Assembly: GCA_963725315.1 (NCBI GenBank)
Contig: CAVRYA010000003.1
Span: 62,001-126,000, forward strand
DNA length: 64,000 bases
Direction: 5' to 3'
From: JBBRHQ01 sp963725315
GTDB lineage: Bacteria > Actinomycetota > Thermoleophilia > Solirubrobacterales > 70-9
The translations under genes and the position numbers were made by a program. Within the stretch, counting starts at the first letter, position 1. Every line of letters begins with the position of its first letter. This document shows positions 1-8,589 of this stretch, one piece after another. The notes below the pieces were generated by a model. That model did not search any database. It was not told the origin of the DNA and saw only the letters and a program-made list of their open reading frames with translations.

Positions 1-393
1 ATGGTCAGGGGAGGGACCGAGGTCGAGACGACGCTGCCCGCGGTGATCACGGCGCCGTGGCCGATCGTCACGTGGGGAAGGATGATGCAGCCGGGGCCGA
101 TGAAGACGTCGTCCTCGATCCGCACAGTTCGCTCGCTCTCGTCGGCGCGCTCCCCGTGCTGATGGGCGATGATCGTCGTCCGCATTCCGACGTCGACGCG
201 GGCGCCGATCTCGATCAGCTGCGGGTAGGCGGTCTCGAGGATGACCGAGGTCCCGATGAAGCTGCCCGATGCCGATCCGCACTCCTCGGAGCCGGTGCAG
301 GCGCACTCGCGTGGTCGGTCCGCCCGGGGCGTAGAGGGCCAGCAGGGCGAGCACCCGGCGGCGAGCGCCGGCCAGCATCGGCTCATTTCTCAC
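1..393 (-). CDS. Hexapeptide-repeat acyltransferase, 3' part missing, one frame break
   Basis: Left-handed beta-helix acyltransferase whose C-terminus lies beyond the window edge. After an N-terminal stretch (MLAGARRRVLALLALYAPGG) come hexapeptide units: FIGTSVILE, GARVDVGMRTTIIAHQHG, then VFIGPGCIILPHVTIGHGAV. An in-frame GTG (393) overlaps the end of the upstream carrier-protein gene; an in-frame ATG lies at 378. The N-terminal part and the FIGTSV part are in different frames; dropping one base near 266-275 gives RIGSGSFIGTSV. Beside an acyl carrier protein it may O-acetylate or O-acylate a surface glycan (inference); the acceptor is unknown. Confidence 0.72.
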   Translation of the reverse strand, partial: MRNEPMLAGARRRVLALLALYAPGGPTTRVRLHRLRGVRIGIGQLHRDLGHPRDRLPAADRDRRPRRRRNADDDHRPSARGARRRERANCADRGRRLHRPRLHHPSPRDDRPRRRDHRGQRRLDLGPSPDH

Positions 394-709
394 GCAAGCT
401 CCCCGCTGCGGCTTCGGCCTGTGCATGGACATAGTGCGCCAGGGGACCCAGGGTGGTGATCTGGTCGGGGTCAATGCCCTCGAAGTCGATCTCGATCTCG
501 AGGGAGTCCTCGATCGCTGCCACCAGCTCGATGAAGCCGAGCGAGTCGATCATGCCGCTCCCGCGCAGGTCGAGGTCGTCGGCGCCGCCGGCGATCGCGG
601 CCTCGGGGTCCGGTAGATGCGCTCCGCTCGCCGAGAGGATCAGGGCCCGGACGTCCTCGAGCCTCGGCGGGCCGGAGGGGGGAAGGCCGTTTTCGCTGTT
701 CGGATTCAT
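383..709 (-). CDS. Acyl carrier protein (phosphopantetheine-binding)
   Basis: A 108-residue stand-alone carrier protein. The attachment motif is GMIDSLGFIELV, with the modified serine at about residue 56, followed by the acidic helix EDSLEIEIDFEGID that is typical of acyl or peptidyl carriers in sugar or lipid decoration clusters. ATG at 709 is chosen because the preceding residues belong to the C-terminus of the upstream membrane protein in another frame. The stop overlaps the start of the hexapeptide acyltransferase, so the two are probably translated together. The first 30 residues are low-complexity. The acyl-activating partner is not in the window. Confidence 0.82.
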   Translation of the reverse strand: MNPNSENGLPPSGPPRLEDVRALILSASGAHLPDPEAAIAGGADDLDLRGSGMIDSLGFIELVAAIEDSLEIEIDFEGIDPDQITTLGPLAHYVHAQAEAAAGSLREK

Positions 710-759
710 CCTTGCCGCCGCCGGGTCGATGACGGGGAAAGAGGGGCCAGCGCTCCCCA

Positions 760-2609
760 TCACGGCCCGATCCGGTAGATAGTGTACGAGCGCGAGGGAT
801 TGGTGCCCGCCGCCGCGGGCTGGCCGCGGCCGAACCGGGCGACGGGGGCGGCGCTCGACGTAGCTCGCGAGCAGGTGGTTGTAATCGACCCCGAAGCGGC
901 TGAAGCCGTAGCCGTCGAAGCGGCGCTTGCTGATCACCGCGTAGCGGACGCCTTCCCGCTCGAGCCTGGCAATCGCCTTTCGCTCGTCCGCGCGCGAGTC
1001 GAGCAGGCCAGGGAGGAACATGACGTCGTAGAGCGCCGGGGGGCGGTCGGTCATGAAGTTGAGGCCGGCGTCGGCCGGGAGGTCGAGGGTCCGCTCGCCG
1101 GGCGAGGTGTGGGAGTCGATGAAGTCGATCGTCCGCTGCAGCGCCGGTGCGGCGCTTGCCGTGGTCACGAAGCTGCCGCGGGCCGTGTGGACTGTGGCAT
1201 CGTCGTCGGGATAGAGGGCGACCTGCGCGTAGGCCGCCAGGCCCAGGGCGACCGCGCCGAGCGCCCCCATGGCGGCGGTTCCGCGTCTGCGGCCAGCGCT
1301 CGCGCGAGCCGCTGGTGGAGCAGCGCCAGCAGGAGGACGAGCGGCGCCGCGTAGTAGGGGGCGTAGGAGACTCTCGCGGTGAACGCGTCGTAGGCACGGG
1401 CGCCGAGCAGGACGGCGGTGGCGATCAGGGCGAGGTCGAAGCCCCATGAGCTCGACAGCGGGGGCGAGTCCCCGCGCCAGAGGCGAACCAGCGCGTACGC
1501 GGCGGCGGCGAAGCCGAGGACGGGCAGCCAGCTCATCCCGATCAGCAGGTGGCTGACCTCGTACTCGACGGCCGAGCGGCCATCGGCGAAGAGCCCGCTC
1601 ACGTGCCAGGCCGCGCCGAGGACGAGCAAGGTGGCCAGGGTGGCCCCGATCGGCCAGAGGGCGCGGAGGCGCTCCCTCGTTCCGCCCGCCCGCGAGTAGA
1701 GGATGGCCGAGGCCAGCACCGAGGCCAAAAGCGAGCAGTAGACGATCGCGCGGGCGCCGGTGGCGACCACGCTCTGCAGGTCGAAGGGCGCCCAGTTCGA
1801 CTGTGAGCCGAAGCCGGTGACCCGCAGGAAGTCGACCGGCCAGAGGTTCTCGGTGAACAGGTTCGCCGCGCCGGCGTCGCTGGCGAGGATTCCCAGCACG
1901 GCGCCGGCCAGCGCGATCGAGGGCAGCGCCAGCATGGCAGGGCGCGCAGAGCGGAGCCGAGGCCGTGCTGGCGCCAGCAGCCGACCAGGTAGGCCCCGAA
2001 GGCGATCGCCGCCACGGCCGCGAACTCGGGCCGGGTGAGGCAGACCACCCCGCCCGCCAGCCCGGCGAGCAGGAGCCGCTCGCGGCAGAGCGCCAGCAGC
2101 ATCAGCAGGGTGAAGAGGATGCCGAAGGTGGCCGAGTTGGTGTGGGGGAGGACGAAGTTGAAGGCGGTGCCCGAGAATCCGATCGCCGCCAGGATCGCGG
2201 TGGCGAGGAACGACGGCAGGGGGCTGAGGAGCTGCCGGCAGAGCGCGTAGAAGGCGCCGAGGATCGCCATCGCCTGCACCAGGCCGAAGGCGAAGGCGGT
2301 GGTGAACCCGGTGCCGAAGAGGGCGAACGCACCGGCCAGCGAGTAGACGCCGGCCGGGCCGTAGAAGTAGCGGATGTCGCGGTAGGGCTCAGAGCCGCGG
2401 GCAATCGCGTCGGCCATCGTCAACTCGTGGCCGGAGTCGACCGATGGGACCCCCCACTTCTGCCAGCTCAGCGCGGCGAGGACTGCGAACACCAGGGCCA
2501 GGCCGGCGAGCGCCCGCAGGTCCGGGGTCGCCGCCAGCCGGCGGGCCCGATCCAGCGCCGAAGCCGCCCAGCTGCTGCGGGCGTTGGCCGTGCGAACGGC
2601 TACGTTCAT
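760..2609 (-). CDS. Multi-pass membrane glycosyltransferase-like protein (GT-C/GT39 type), three frame breaks
   Basis: About 615 residues with 10 or more hydrophobic segments. The N-terminal part is in one frame (to about 1940), the middle in another (to about 1285) and the C-terminal part in a third, with a final switch near 865 leading to a natural end SYTIYRIGP. The first periplasmic loop has SGHELTMADAIARG and EPYRDIRYFYGPAG, the acidic-plus-aromatic pattern of lipid-linked-sugar-dependent GT-C transferases. The soluble tail (IDFIDSHTSPGERTLDLPAD) fits the usual C-terminal domain. ATG overlaps the stop of the flippase by 4 bp, so it belongs to the same transcript. Substrate unknown. Confidence 0.7.
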
Positions 2610-4189
2610 GCCGACGCCGGGCGCACGGCGCCGACCAGCAGCCGCATCTGCCGCGGCGCGAGCCTCGAGGTCAGCAGGCCGTAGAGGACGCTGCCGACGC
2701 CGATCGCCAGCAAGGGGGCGGCGAGCCCGCCGAACGCGGAGCCGATCGCGGCCCCGACCCCGAAGCAGGCCAGCGAGACCAATCCGAAGCGCAGGCCGTC
2801 CCGGCCCAGCTCACGGAGGATCTGGGTGCTGCCCTTCCCCGCCCCGACGACCAGGAGGACTCCCGCGAAGACGCTGGGAACGATGAAGAAGGCCCCGACC
2901 ACACCGTTGGCGCCGAAAAGAGCCCCCGCGAGGGCGGTGACTCCGACGTGGACGACGACGATCACCGGCGCCAGGGCATTGACGATCTTCGCGCGGTCGA
3001 GCGCGAACAGCGCCGGCAGCAGGAGGTTGACGAGCAGGGCCGCGACGGTCCAGAGGACGAGCAAAGCCGCGAAGACGCGCAGCTGGGTGACGTCGGCGCT
3101 GTCGAAGCTCGAGGGCAGCAGCTCGCCCATCAGGGTGGCACCGCCGGCGATGAGTGCGGCGAGGCCGGGGGCCACCAGCAGCATCGCGTAGCGGAAGCCG
3201 GCTGGCACGGTGTCGGCGATCACCTCACGCCAGTCAGCGAGAACCCCGCGCCGCATATCGGCGATCCGCGACATCCCCAGCGCGAATCCGGTGGCGGCGA
3301 CCAGATAGCTGGAGAACAGGTAGACGTAGGAGAGCAGGGTCGCGTCGCCGGGGTCATAGTTGCTGGCGAAGGCGAGCGTGACGACGTAGAGCCCGTTGAA
3401 TGCGAGATAGACGGCGGTTCGGCCGAGGACCAGGCCGACCGAGTGCGCCAGGCTCCTGAGGTCGATCCGCTTCCTTGGTACCGCGGGCTGATCGCGCCGG
3501 CTGACCCTGACTCCGTCGAGCATCGCGATGCAGGTGACGATCGCCATCGCCAGCATCGACCATCCGAGCGAGAGCTCGCCGACGCTGCGGTAGATCGCCA
3601 GGTAGACGATCAGGCCGGCGACCGCCCCGGCGATGTAGGCGAAGGCGACGCGGTCGAAGCGGTCGCGGATGGCGAGCACGGTCGCGCCGCCCGCCGCCCA
3701 GAGCTGGATGATCATCGCGCATCCGAGGATCGGCAGCGCCGAGGCGGTCAATGCCTGCGCCTCGTTGTGGAGGCCCGGCGCCAGCAGCTCTGCGGTGGGA
3801 CCGGCGAGGGGAATGGTGAAGATCGCCACCGGAGCGGCGATTGCGAGCAGCGCGGCGGCGAACTGGCGCGTCGTCATCCGCGGCTTCTCCCCGACCATCA
3901 TCGGGGCCGAGGTGATCCGGATGCTCTGGCTGAAGACTCCGAAGATCGCGTAGAGGGAGAAGGCGACGAAGAACCCGTCCGTCCGGGCGTCGACGCCGAA
4001 CTCGCTGACGTAGAGCAGTGCCTGAATCCCCGAGGTCAGCGCCATCGCCAGCGTGGCCGCGGCCATCGCGACTCCGGCGTGGGCATGCTTCGACCTCAGA
4101 TCGTCCTTGTGGTCGATCGGCTTGGCTTCGATCGCCTCTGGTGTGATGGCCGCAGGGGGAGCGGCAGGGCTCGCGCTCATGCCCGACAA
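2606..4189 (-). CDS. MurJ/Wzx-like lipid-linked oligosaccharide flippase (MOP superfamily)
   Basis: A 527-residue polytopic membrane protein with about 14 predicted hydrophobic helices in the MurJ/MATE arrangement; ALTSGIQALLYVSEFGVDARTD near the N-terminus resembles the conserved first helix of MurJ/Wzx proteins. It probably flips undecaprenyl-linked glycan units across the membrane. It precedes the GT-C-type gene with a 4-bp overlap. ATG at 4189 is used; a second ATG three codons in is equally possible. The frame is intact. A second, unrelated-looking flippase is encoded at 18.8-20.3 kb, so the region may handle two glycans. Confidence 0.8.
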   Translation of the reverse strand: MSGMSASPAAPPAAITPEAIEAKPIDHKDDLRSKHAHAGVAMAAATLAMALTSGIQALLYVSEFGVDARTDGFFVAFSLYAIFGVFSQSIRITSAPMMVGEKPRMTTRQFAAALLAIAAPVAIFTIPLAGPTAELLAPGLHNEAQALTASALPILGCAMIIQLWAAGGATVLAIRDRFDRVAFAYIAGAVAGLIVYLAIYRSVGELSLGWSMLAMAIVTCIAMLDGVRVSRRDQPAVPRKRIDLRSLAHSVGLVLGRTAVYLAFNGLYVVTLAFASNYDPGDATLLSYVYLFSSYLVAATGFALGMSRIADMRRGVLADWREVIADTVPAGFRYAMLLVAPGLAALIAGGATLMGELLPSSFDSADVTQLRVFAALLVLWTVAALLVNLLLPALFALDRAKIVNALAPVIVVVHVGVTALAGALFGANGVVGAFFIVPSVFAGVLLVVGAGKGSTQILRELGRDGLRFGLVSLACFGVGAAIGSAFGGLAAPLLAIGVGSVLYGLLTSRLAPRQMRLLVGAVRPASA

Positions 4190-4285
4190 ACGCCCGGGAA
4201 CCGCGATTTCTTGCCGTGGGAGGGCTTATTTTTCCCGGCTTTCAGGCGTGATCGGGCGTGCCCTTCCCCTGCGTGGGGGCCTTCA

Positions 4286-5488
4286 TCAAGGGCCGTAGTG
4301 CTGATCGGCGGGACGCCATGTGATCCCCGCAGCGCCGCCTTCGAGGCGGTAGTCGTCGCCGGCTGGGTCGAGGAAGGCAGGCGAGCAGCTTCTCCGGGTC
4401 GACGGATCGGTGGCCGGGAAGGTCCCCTCGCGGCGGCAGATCACGTTGTTCGCCTCCGTGTAGGCCGGAAAGCCTCCCGTCCAGTCGCTCCAGATCCGGT
4501 AGATCACGTTCCTGGTGATCGTCACCTTGCCGAACGGCCCGTCCCGCAGGGTGAGCGGTGAGCCGTTTCCCGCGGTCCAGATCGTGTTGCGCGAAATCGT
4601 GATCCCGTCGATCGGGCCGAACACCTGAGCCGTCGAGGGCGGGCCGCAGCCCGAGCCCGGAGGATCGCATGGGGCGGCGTTGCGGAGGAACAGGTTGTTC
4701 TCGACGAAAATGCCCTTGATCGGCGTCGCCTGGTCGCTGACGAAGAAGCCCTGGCAGCGATTGTCGTGCAGGTAGTTGCGCCGGAAGTAGAGATGGTCGC
4801 CTACCCAGGCTGTCTGCAGGCAGTCGGAGTGGTTGCCGTTTTCGCGGACATTGGTGATCTCGTTGCCCTGGATCAGGATCCCGTAGCGGTCCGGGTCGTC
4901 GGTGTCGTGGTAGCGGTTGAGCCTGATCGCGTCCTCCCCGAAGGGACCGACGAAGTCGTTGCCGGTGATCGCGACGTCGTTGACCGGGGTCGAGGAGGTC
5001 GGCCCCGCGTTGACCCCGAAGTACCCGCCGCTGATCCGGTTGTGATCGACATCCATCCCCGTTGAGCCGGGCTCGACCGTGACCTCGCCGTCGATCACGA
5101 AGCGGGACAGGGTCAGGTTCGATCCCTGCAGGGTGGCGCCGGCGAGCCTCGCCCGCCCGGGGTGCTCGGCGCGGATCGTGACCCCTGGCCCCTCCGGGGA
5201 AGCGTCGAGCGCGAGCCGGCCGTGGGCGCCGTCAGCGACACAGACGACGGTCCCGGGCTCAGCGTCGGAGACCGCGTCCTGCACCGCCGCCGCGCTCGAC
5301 TTCACGCTCGAGCAATCGGCGCTGCCGTGAGCGCTCCTGGCGTGGATGGCCGCCTGGTCCGCGGTGACGGTCTGCCCGCTATCCCCGCCGCAGGAACCGA
5401 GGAGCAGGGTTGCGAGGATCGCGCCGCCTGCGGCTCTCACCCTCAACCCGCGCCTCGCGTCGTGACCCTGTTCCCTGGCCCGGTACAT
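4286..5488 (-). CDS. Secreted right-handed beta-helix lipoprotein (paralogue 1 of 3)
   Basis: A 400-residue exported protein. A hydrophobic N-terminus ends in a lipobox (LLLGSCGG), so it is probably a lipoprotein. The rest is a parallel beta-helix of pectate-lyase type, with strands such as VTIRAEHPGRARLAGATLQG, GNDFVGPFGEDAIRLNRYHD and RRNYLHDNRCQGFFV. It shares a core with the next two genes: ISGGYFGV, RENGNHSDCLQ, HDNRCQGFF and a C-terminal HYGP. Conserved His/Asp/Cys clusters (NHSDCLQ) are candidate catalytic or metal-binding residues. A polysaccharide lyase or epimerase role is inference. Confidence 0.75.
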   Translation of the reverse strand: MYRAREQGHDARRGLRVRAAGGAILATLLLGSCGGDSGQTVTADQAAIHARSAHGSADCSSVKSSAAAVQDAVSDAEPGTVVCVADGAHGRLALDASPEGPGVTIRAEHPGRARLAGATLQGSNLTLSRFVIDGEVTVEPGSTGMDVDHNRISGGYFGVNAGPTSSTPVNDVAITGNDFVGPFGEDAIRLNRYHDTDDPDRYGILIQGNEITNVRENGNHSDCLQTAWVGDHLYFRRNYLHDNRCQGFFVSDQATPIKGIFVENNLFLRNAAPCDPPGSGCGPPSTAQVFGPIDGITISRNTIWTAGNGSPLTLRDGPFGKVTITRNVIYRIWSDWTGGFPAYTEANNVICRREGTFPATDPSTRRSCSPAFLDPAGDDYRLEGGAAGITWRPADQHYGP

Positions 5489-5520
5489 GCACGATCAACG
5501 TGCGGGGCGGGCGATATTTG

Positions 5521-8454
5521 TCAGGGTCCGTAGTGCTGGCCGGCCGGGCTCCAATCGACCCCGCGGCCATTGCCGAGCCGGTAGTCGTCCCCGCCGGCGA
5601 GGGTGGGCGCAGGGAAGGCGGGGGAGCAGGCGGTGGTCGCGTTCGCCGCGGTCGGCAGCACCCCTCCGGAGGCCGTCTCTCGCTTGCAGTAGGTGTTGTC
5701 GTGATCGGAGAAGGAGGAGAGGTTGGCGTCCGTCCAGAGCCGGTAGACGACGTTGTGATCGAGCTCGACGTTGGTCCAGCCCGAATCGCGGAAGGTCATC
5801 GGACTGCCGCTCTCCGGGGTCCAGATCGTGTTGTTGAAGACGTGGACGTTGGCCTCGGGGGCGAAGAGCTGGAAGTAGCTCGGCTGACCGCAGCCGGGGG
5901 CGTTGTCGCAGGCGGCCCCGTTTCGGACCAGGAGGTTGTCGGAGGCGACGACGTTGGTCACGGTGGACGGCTGGTCCTTGATGAAGAAGCCCTGGCAGCG
6001 GTTGTCGTGCAGGTAGTTGCGGTCGAAGACCAGGCTGTCGCCTCCCCAGACTGACTGCAGGCAGTCAGAGTGGTTGCCGTTCTCGCGGACGTTGGTGATC
6101 TCGTTGCCCTGGACGAGGAGGCCGTTGGAGTCGGAGTCTGCCGCTGTGTCGTGGTAGCGGTTGGCGCGGATCGCGTCCTCCCCGAACGGCCCCTGGAACT
6201 TGTTGCCGATCACGCTGACGTCGTTCACGTTGGTGCTCGAGGTGGGGCCCGCATCGACCCCGAAGTACCCGCCGGAGATCAGGTTGTGATCGACGACCAT
6301 CCCGGTCGAGCCGGGTTGGACGGTGACCTCGTCGCCGATCACCCTGAACCCGGAGAGGATGAGGTGAGAGCCGTTCAGCGAGGCTCCGGCGACGGTCGCT
6401 CCCCCGGGGTGCTCGGAGCGCATCTCGACGCCCGGAGTCGCCTTGGTCGCGTTCAGGGTCAGCTTCCCGTACGAGCCGTCCGCCAGGCAGACCACCGACC
6501 CCGGCGACGCGGCGGAGACGGAGGTCTGAGCCGCCGAGACGCTGGCGACGACCGTGTCGCAGCCGCTTGGCGGGGCTGCCGTGATCGTCCAGCTCTGAGT
6601 CGCAGGCGATTGGTCCGTGTTGCCGGCCGCGTCGGTGGCGCGGGCCGAGAACTGGTGGGCTCCGACCGCGAGGCCGGTGTAGCCCTTCGGCGAGGCGCAT
6701 GAGGCCCAGGCGCCCGTGTCGAGCTTGCACTCGAAGCTGGAACCGGCCTCGGTCGCGTTGAAGGAGAAACTGGCTGAGGTGCTGGCTGTCGAGCTTGGCG
6801 GCCCGCTGCTGATCGTCGTGTCAGGCGGGGTCGTGTCGGGGGGAGGAGTGATCGTCCAGCTCTGAGTCGCAGGCGATTGGTCCGTATTGCCGGCCGCGTC
6901 GGTGGCGCGGGCCGAGAACTGGTGGGCTCCGACCGCGAGGCCGGTGTAGCCCTTCGGCGAGTCGCAGGCGGCCCACTCGGCGCCGTCGAGGCTGCACTCG
7001 AAGCTCGAACCGGCCTCGCTGGAATCGAAGGCAAAGCTGGCCGAGGTGTCCGCGGTGCTGGCATCGGGGCCGTCGCTGATCGAGGTCTCGGGCGGGGTGG
7101 TGTCGGGCGGAGGCTCGGTCACGGTCCAATCGGCCTCGGCCGGCGTCTCGTCGGTGTTGCCGGCGGCATCGGTGGCCCGCACCGCGAAGTGGTGATCGCC
7201 GATCGAAAGACCCTGGTAGCTCTGAGGTGGGGCGCAGGCCGACCACTCGGCGCCGTCGAGGCTGCACTCGAAGCTCGAGCCGGCCTCGCTCGAGTCGAAC
7301 CCGAAGCTGGCCGAGGTGTCCGTGGTCGTGGCGGAAGGCCCAGTCGTGATCGAGGTATCCGGCGGGGTCGTGTCGGGCGGAGGCTCGGTCACGGTCCAAT
7401 CGGCCTCGGCCGGCGTCTCGTCGGTGTTGCCGGCGGCATCGGTGGCCCGCACCGCGAAATGGTGATCGCCGATCGAAAGACCCTGGTAGCTCTGAGGTGG
7501 GGCGCAGGCCGACCACTCGGCGCCGTCGAGGCTGCACTCGAAGCTCGAACCGGCCTCGCTGGAATCGAAGGCGAAGCTGGCCGAGGTGTCCGTGGTCGTC
7601 GGATCGGGGCCGCCGCTGACCGAGGTCTCGGGCGGGGTGGTGTCGGGCGGGGGAGGGGGTGGAGGCGGTGAGGTGATCGTCCACTCCCGGACGGCCGGAG
7701 TGCCGTCGGTGTTACCTGCCGCGTCGCGCGCCCGCACGGAGAACTCGTGCGCCCCGACCGCGAGGCCGCTGAGGCCCCTGGGCGAATTGCAGGCCGCCCA
7801 CTCGGCGCCGTCGAGGCTGCACTCGAAGCTCGAGCCGGCCTCGCTCGAGTCGAACGCGAAGCTGGCCGAGGTGTCCGTGGTCGTCGCGTCGGGGCCGCCG
7901 CTGATCGAGGTCTCGGGCGGGGTGGTGTCGGGGGGAGGCGGCGGAGGCGGGGCGGTCTCCACGGTCCAGCTCTCGACCGCAGGTGTGCGGTCGACGTTGC
8001 CGGCAGCGTCGCGCGCTCGCACCGAGAAGCGGTGCGCTCCGAGGACCAGCGATGAGTAGAGGCGAGGGGAGCTGCAGCGGCGCCATTGCGAGCTCTCGCG
8101 GCGGCACTCGAAGCTCGAGCCACCCTCGCTTGATTTGAAGGCGAAGGAGGCAACCGTGCTCGAGGTCCTCGTAGGCGGGCCTGCGGTTATCGTCGTCTGG
8201 GGGGCGGTTCTGTCAACGGCGACCTTGACGCCGCAGTGGGACGTCGCCGGTGAAAGGCTGGCGTGGATCCGTGCACGTGCCCGGAGGTGACGGGCCGGGG
8301 AGGCGGGTCGAGCCTGGCAGCCGGCCCCTGGTCGAACGCGCTGCTTGCCGCTGGTCGCGATCGCGATGCTCGCCGCCATCGAGGCGAGTGCGAGCGCGGC
8401 AAGAAGCGCCATCGGTACCGGATGTGGCTTTCTTGCCCCCCAAACGCGCAGCAA
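5521..8454 (-). CDS. Secreted protein: six Ig-like repeats plus right-handed beta-helix domain (paralogue 2 of 3)
   Basis: A 977-residue intact protein. The N-terminus has a hydrophobic segment (MALLAALALASMAASIAIA), so it is likely exported. Six Ig-like repeats of about 85-90 residues (DTTPPETSISGGP ... FDSSEAGSSFECSLDGAEW ... VRARDAAGNTD) separated by proline runs occupy about residues 76-625. The last 340 residues are a beta-helix homologous to the flanking genes (ISGGYFGV, RENGNHSDCLQ, HDNRCQGFF, final HYGP). The Ig repeats presumably space or anchor the catalytic or binding helix outside the cell (inference). Confidence 0.8.
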   Translation of the reverse strand: MLRVWGARKPHPVPMALLAALALASMAASIAIATSGKQRVRPGAGCQARPASPARHLRARARIHASLSPATSHCGVKVAVDRTAPQTTITAGPPTRTSSTVASFAFKSSEGGSSFECRRESSQWRRCSSPRLYSSLVLGAHRFSVRARDAAGNVDRTPAVESWTVETAPPPPPPPDTTPPETSISGGPDATTTDTSASFAFDSSEAGSSFECSLDGAEWAACNSPRGLSGLAVGAHEFSVRARDAAGNTDGTPAVREWTITSPPPPPPPPDTTPPETSVSGGPDPTTTDTSASFAFDSSEAGSSFECSLDGAEWSACAPPQSYQGLSIGDHHFAVRATDAAGNTDETPAEADWTVTEPPPDTTPPDTSITTGPSATTTDTSASFGFDSSEAGSSFECSLDGAEWSACAPPQSYQGLSIGDHHFAVRATDAAGNTDETPAEADWTVTEPPPDTTPPETSISDGPDASTADTSASFAFDSSEAGSSFECSLDGAEWAACDSPKGYTGLAVGAHQFSARATDAAGNTDQSPATQSWTITPPPDTTPPDTTISSGPPSSTASTSASFSFNATEAGSSFECKLDTGAWASCASPKGYTGLAVGAHQFSARATDAAGNTDQSPATQSWTITAAPPSGCDTVVASVSAAQTSVSAASPGSVVCLADGSYGKLTLNATKATPGVEMRSEHPGGATVAGASLNGSHLILSGFRVIGDEVTVQPGSTGMVVDHNLISGGYFGVDAGPTSSTNVNDVSVIGNKFQGPFGEDAIRANRYHDTAADSDSNGLLVQGNEITNVRENGNHSDCLQSVWGGDSLVFDRNYLHDNRCQGFFIKDQPSTVTNVVASDNLLVRNGAACDNAPGCGQPSYFQLFAPEANVHVFNNTIWTPESGSPMTFRDSGWTNVELDHNVVYRLWTDANLSSFSDHDNTYCKRETASGGVLPTAANATTACSPAFPAPTLAGGDDYRLGNGRGVDWSPAGQHYGP
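6585..8210 (-). repeat. Tandem Ig-like domain repeats, about 267-270 bp period
   Basis: Six in-frame repeats within the beta-helix/Ig gene. Neighbouring units are almost identical at DNA level: the stretch starting at 7111 recurs at 7381 and the one starting at 6581 recurs at 6848 with only scattered substitutions. This implies recent unit duplication or gene conversion. Units are joined by (P)n-DTTPP linkers. Confidence 0.85.
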
Positions 8455-8589
8455 CTGATCTCCTTTCGGACCGTTGCCGTAGCGTCGGCCGCACGGTGTG
8501 GGGTAGCGATAACCTCACCTGCCGGTGGACGCATGTTCGGTGGGACGGCGTGAGCCTGGGCCGACTCTGGCGCTCCAAGGCGCCTCAGC

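Noticed and set aside
2444..4561. A 705-residue plus-strand open frame
   Set aside because: Its protein is low-complexity, Arg/Gly/Asp-rich and antisense to the flippase, which has clear helices and family motifs. It is a GC-rich shadow.
6585..8210. CRISPR array
   Set aside because: The repeats are 267-270 bp and translate as in-frame Ig domains; no short repeat/spacer pattern exists. The same applies to the PKD array and the DAEGHG genes.
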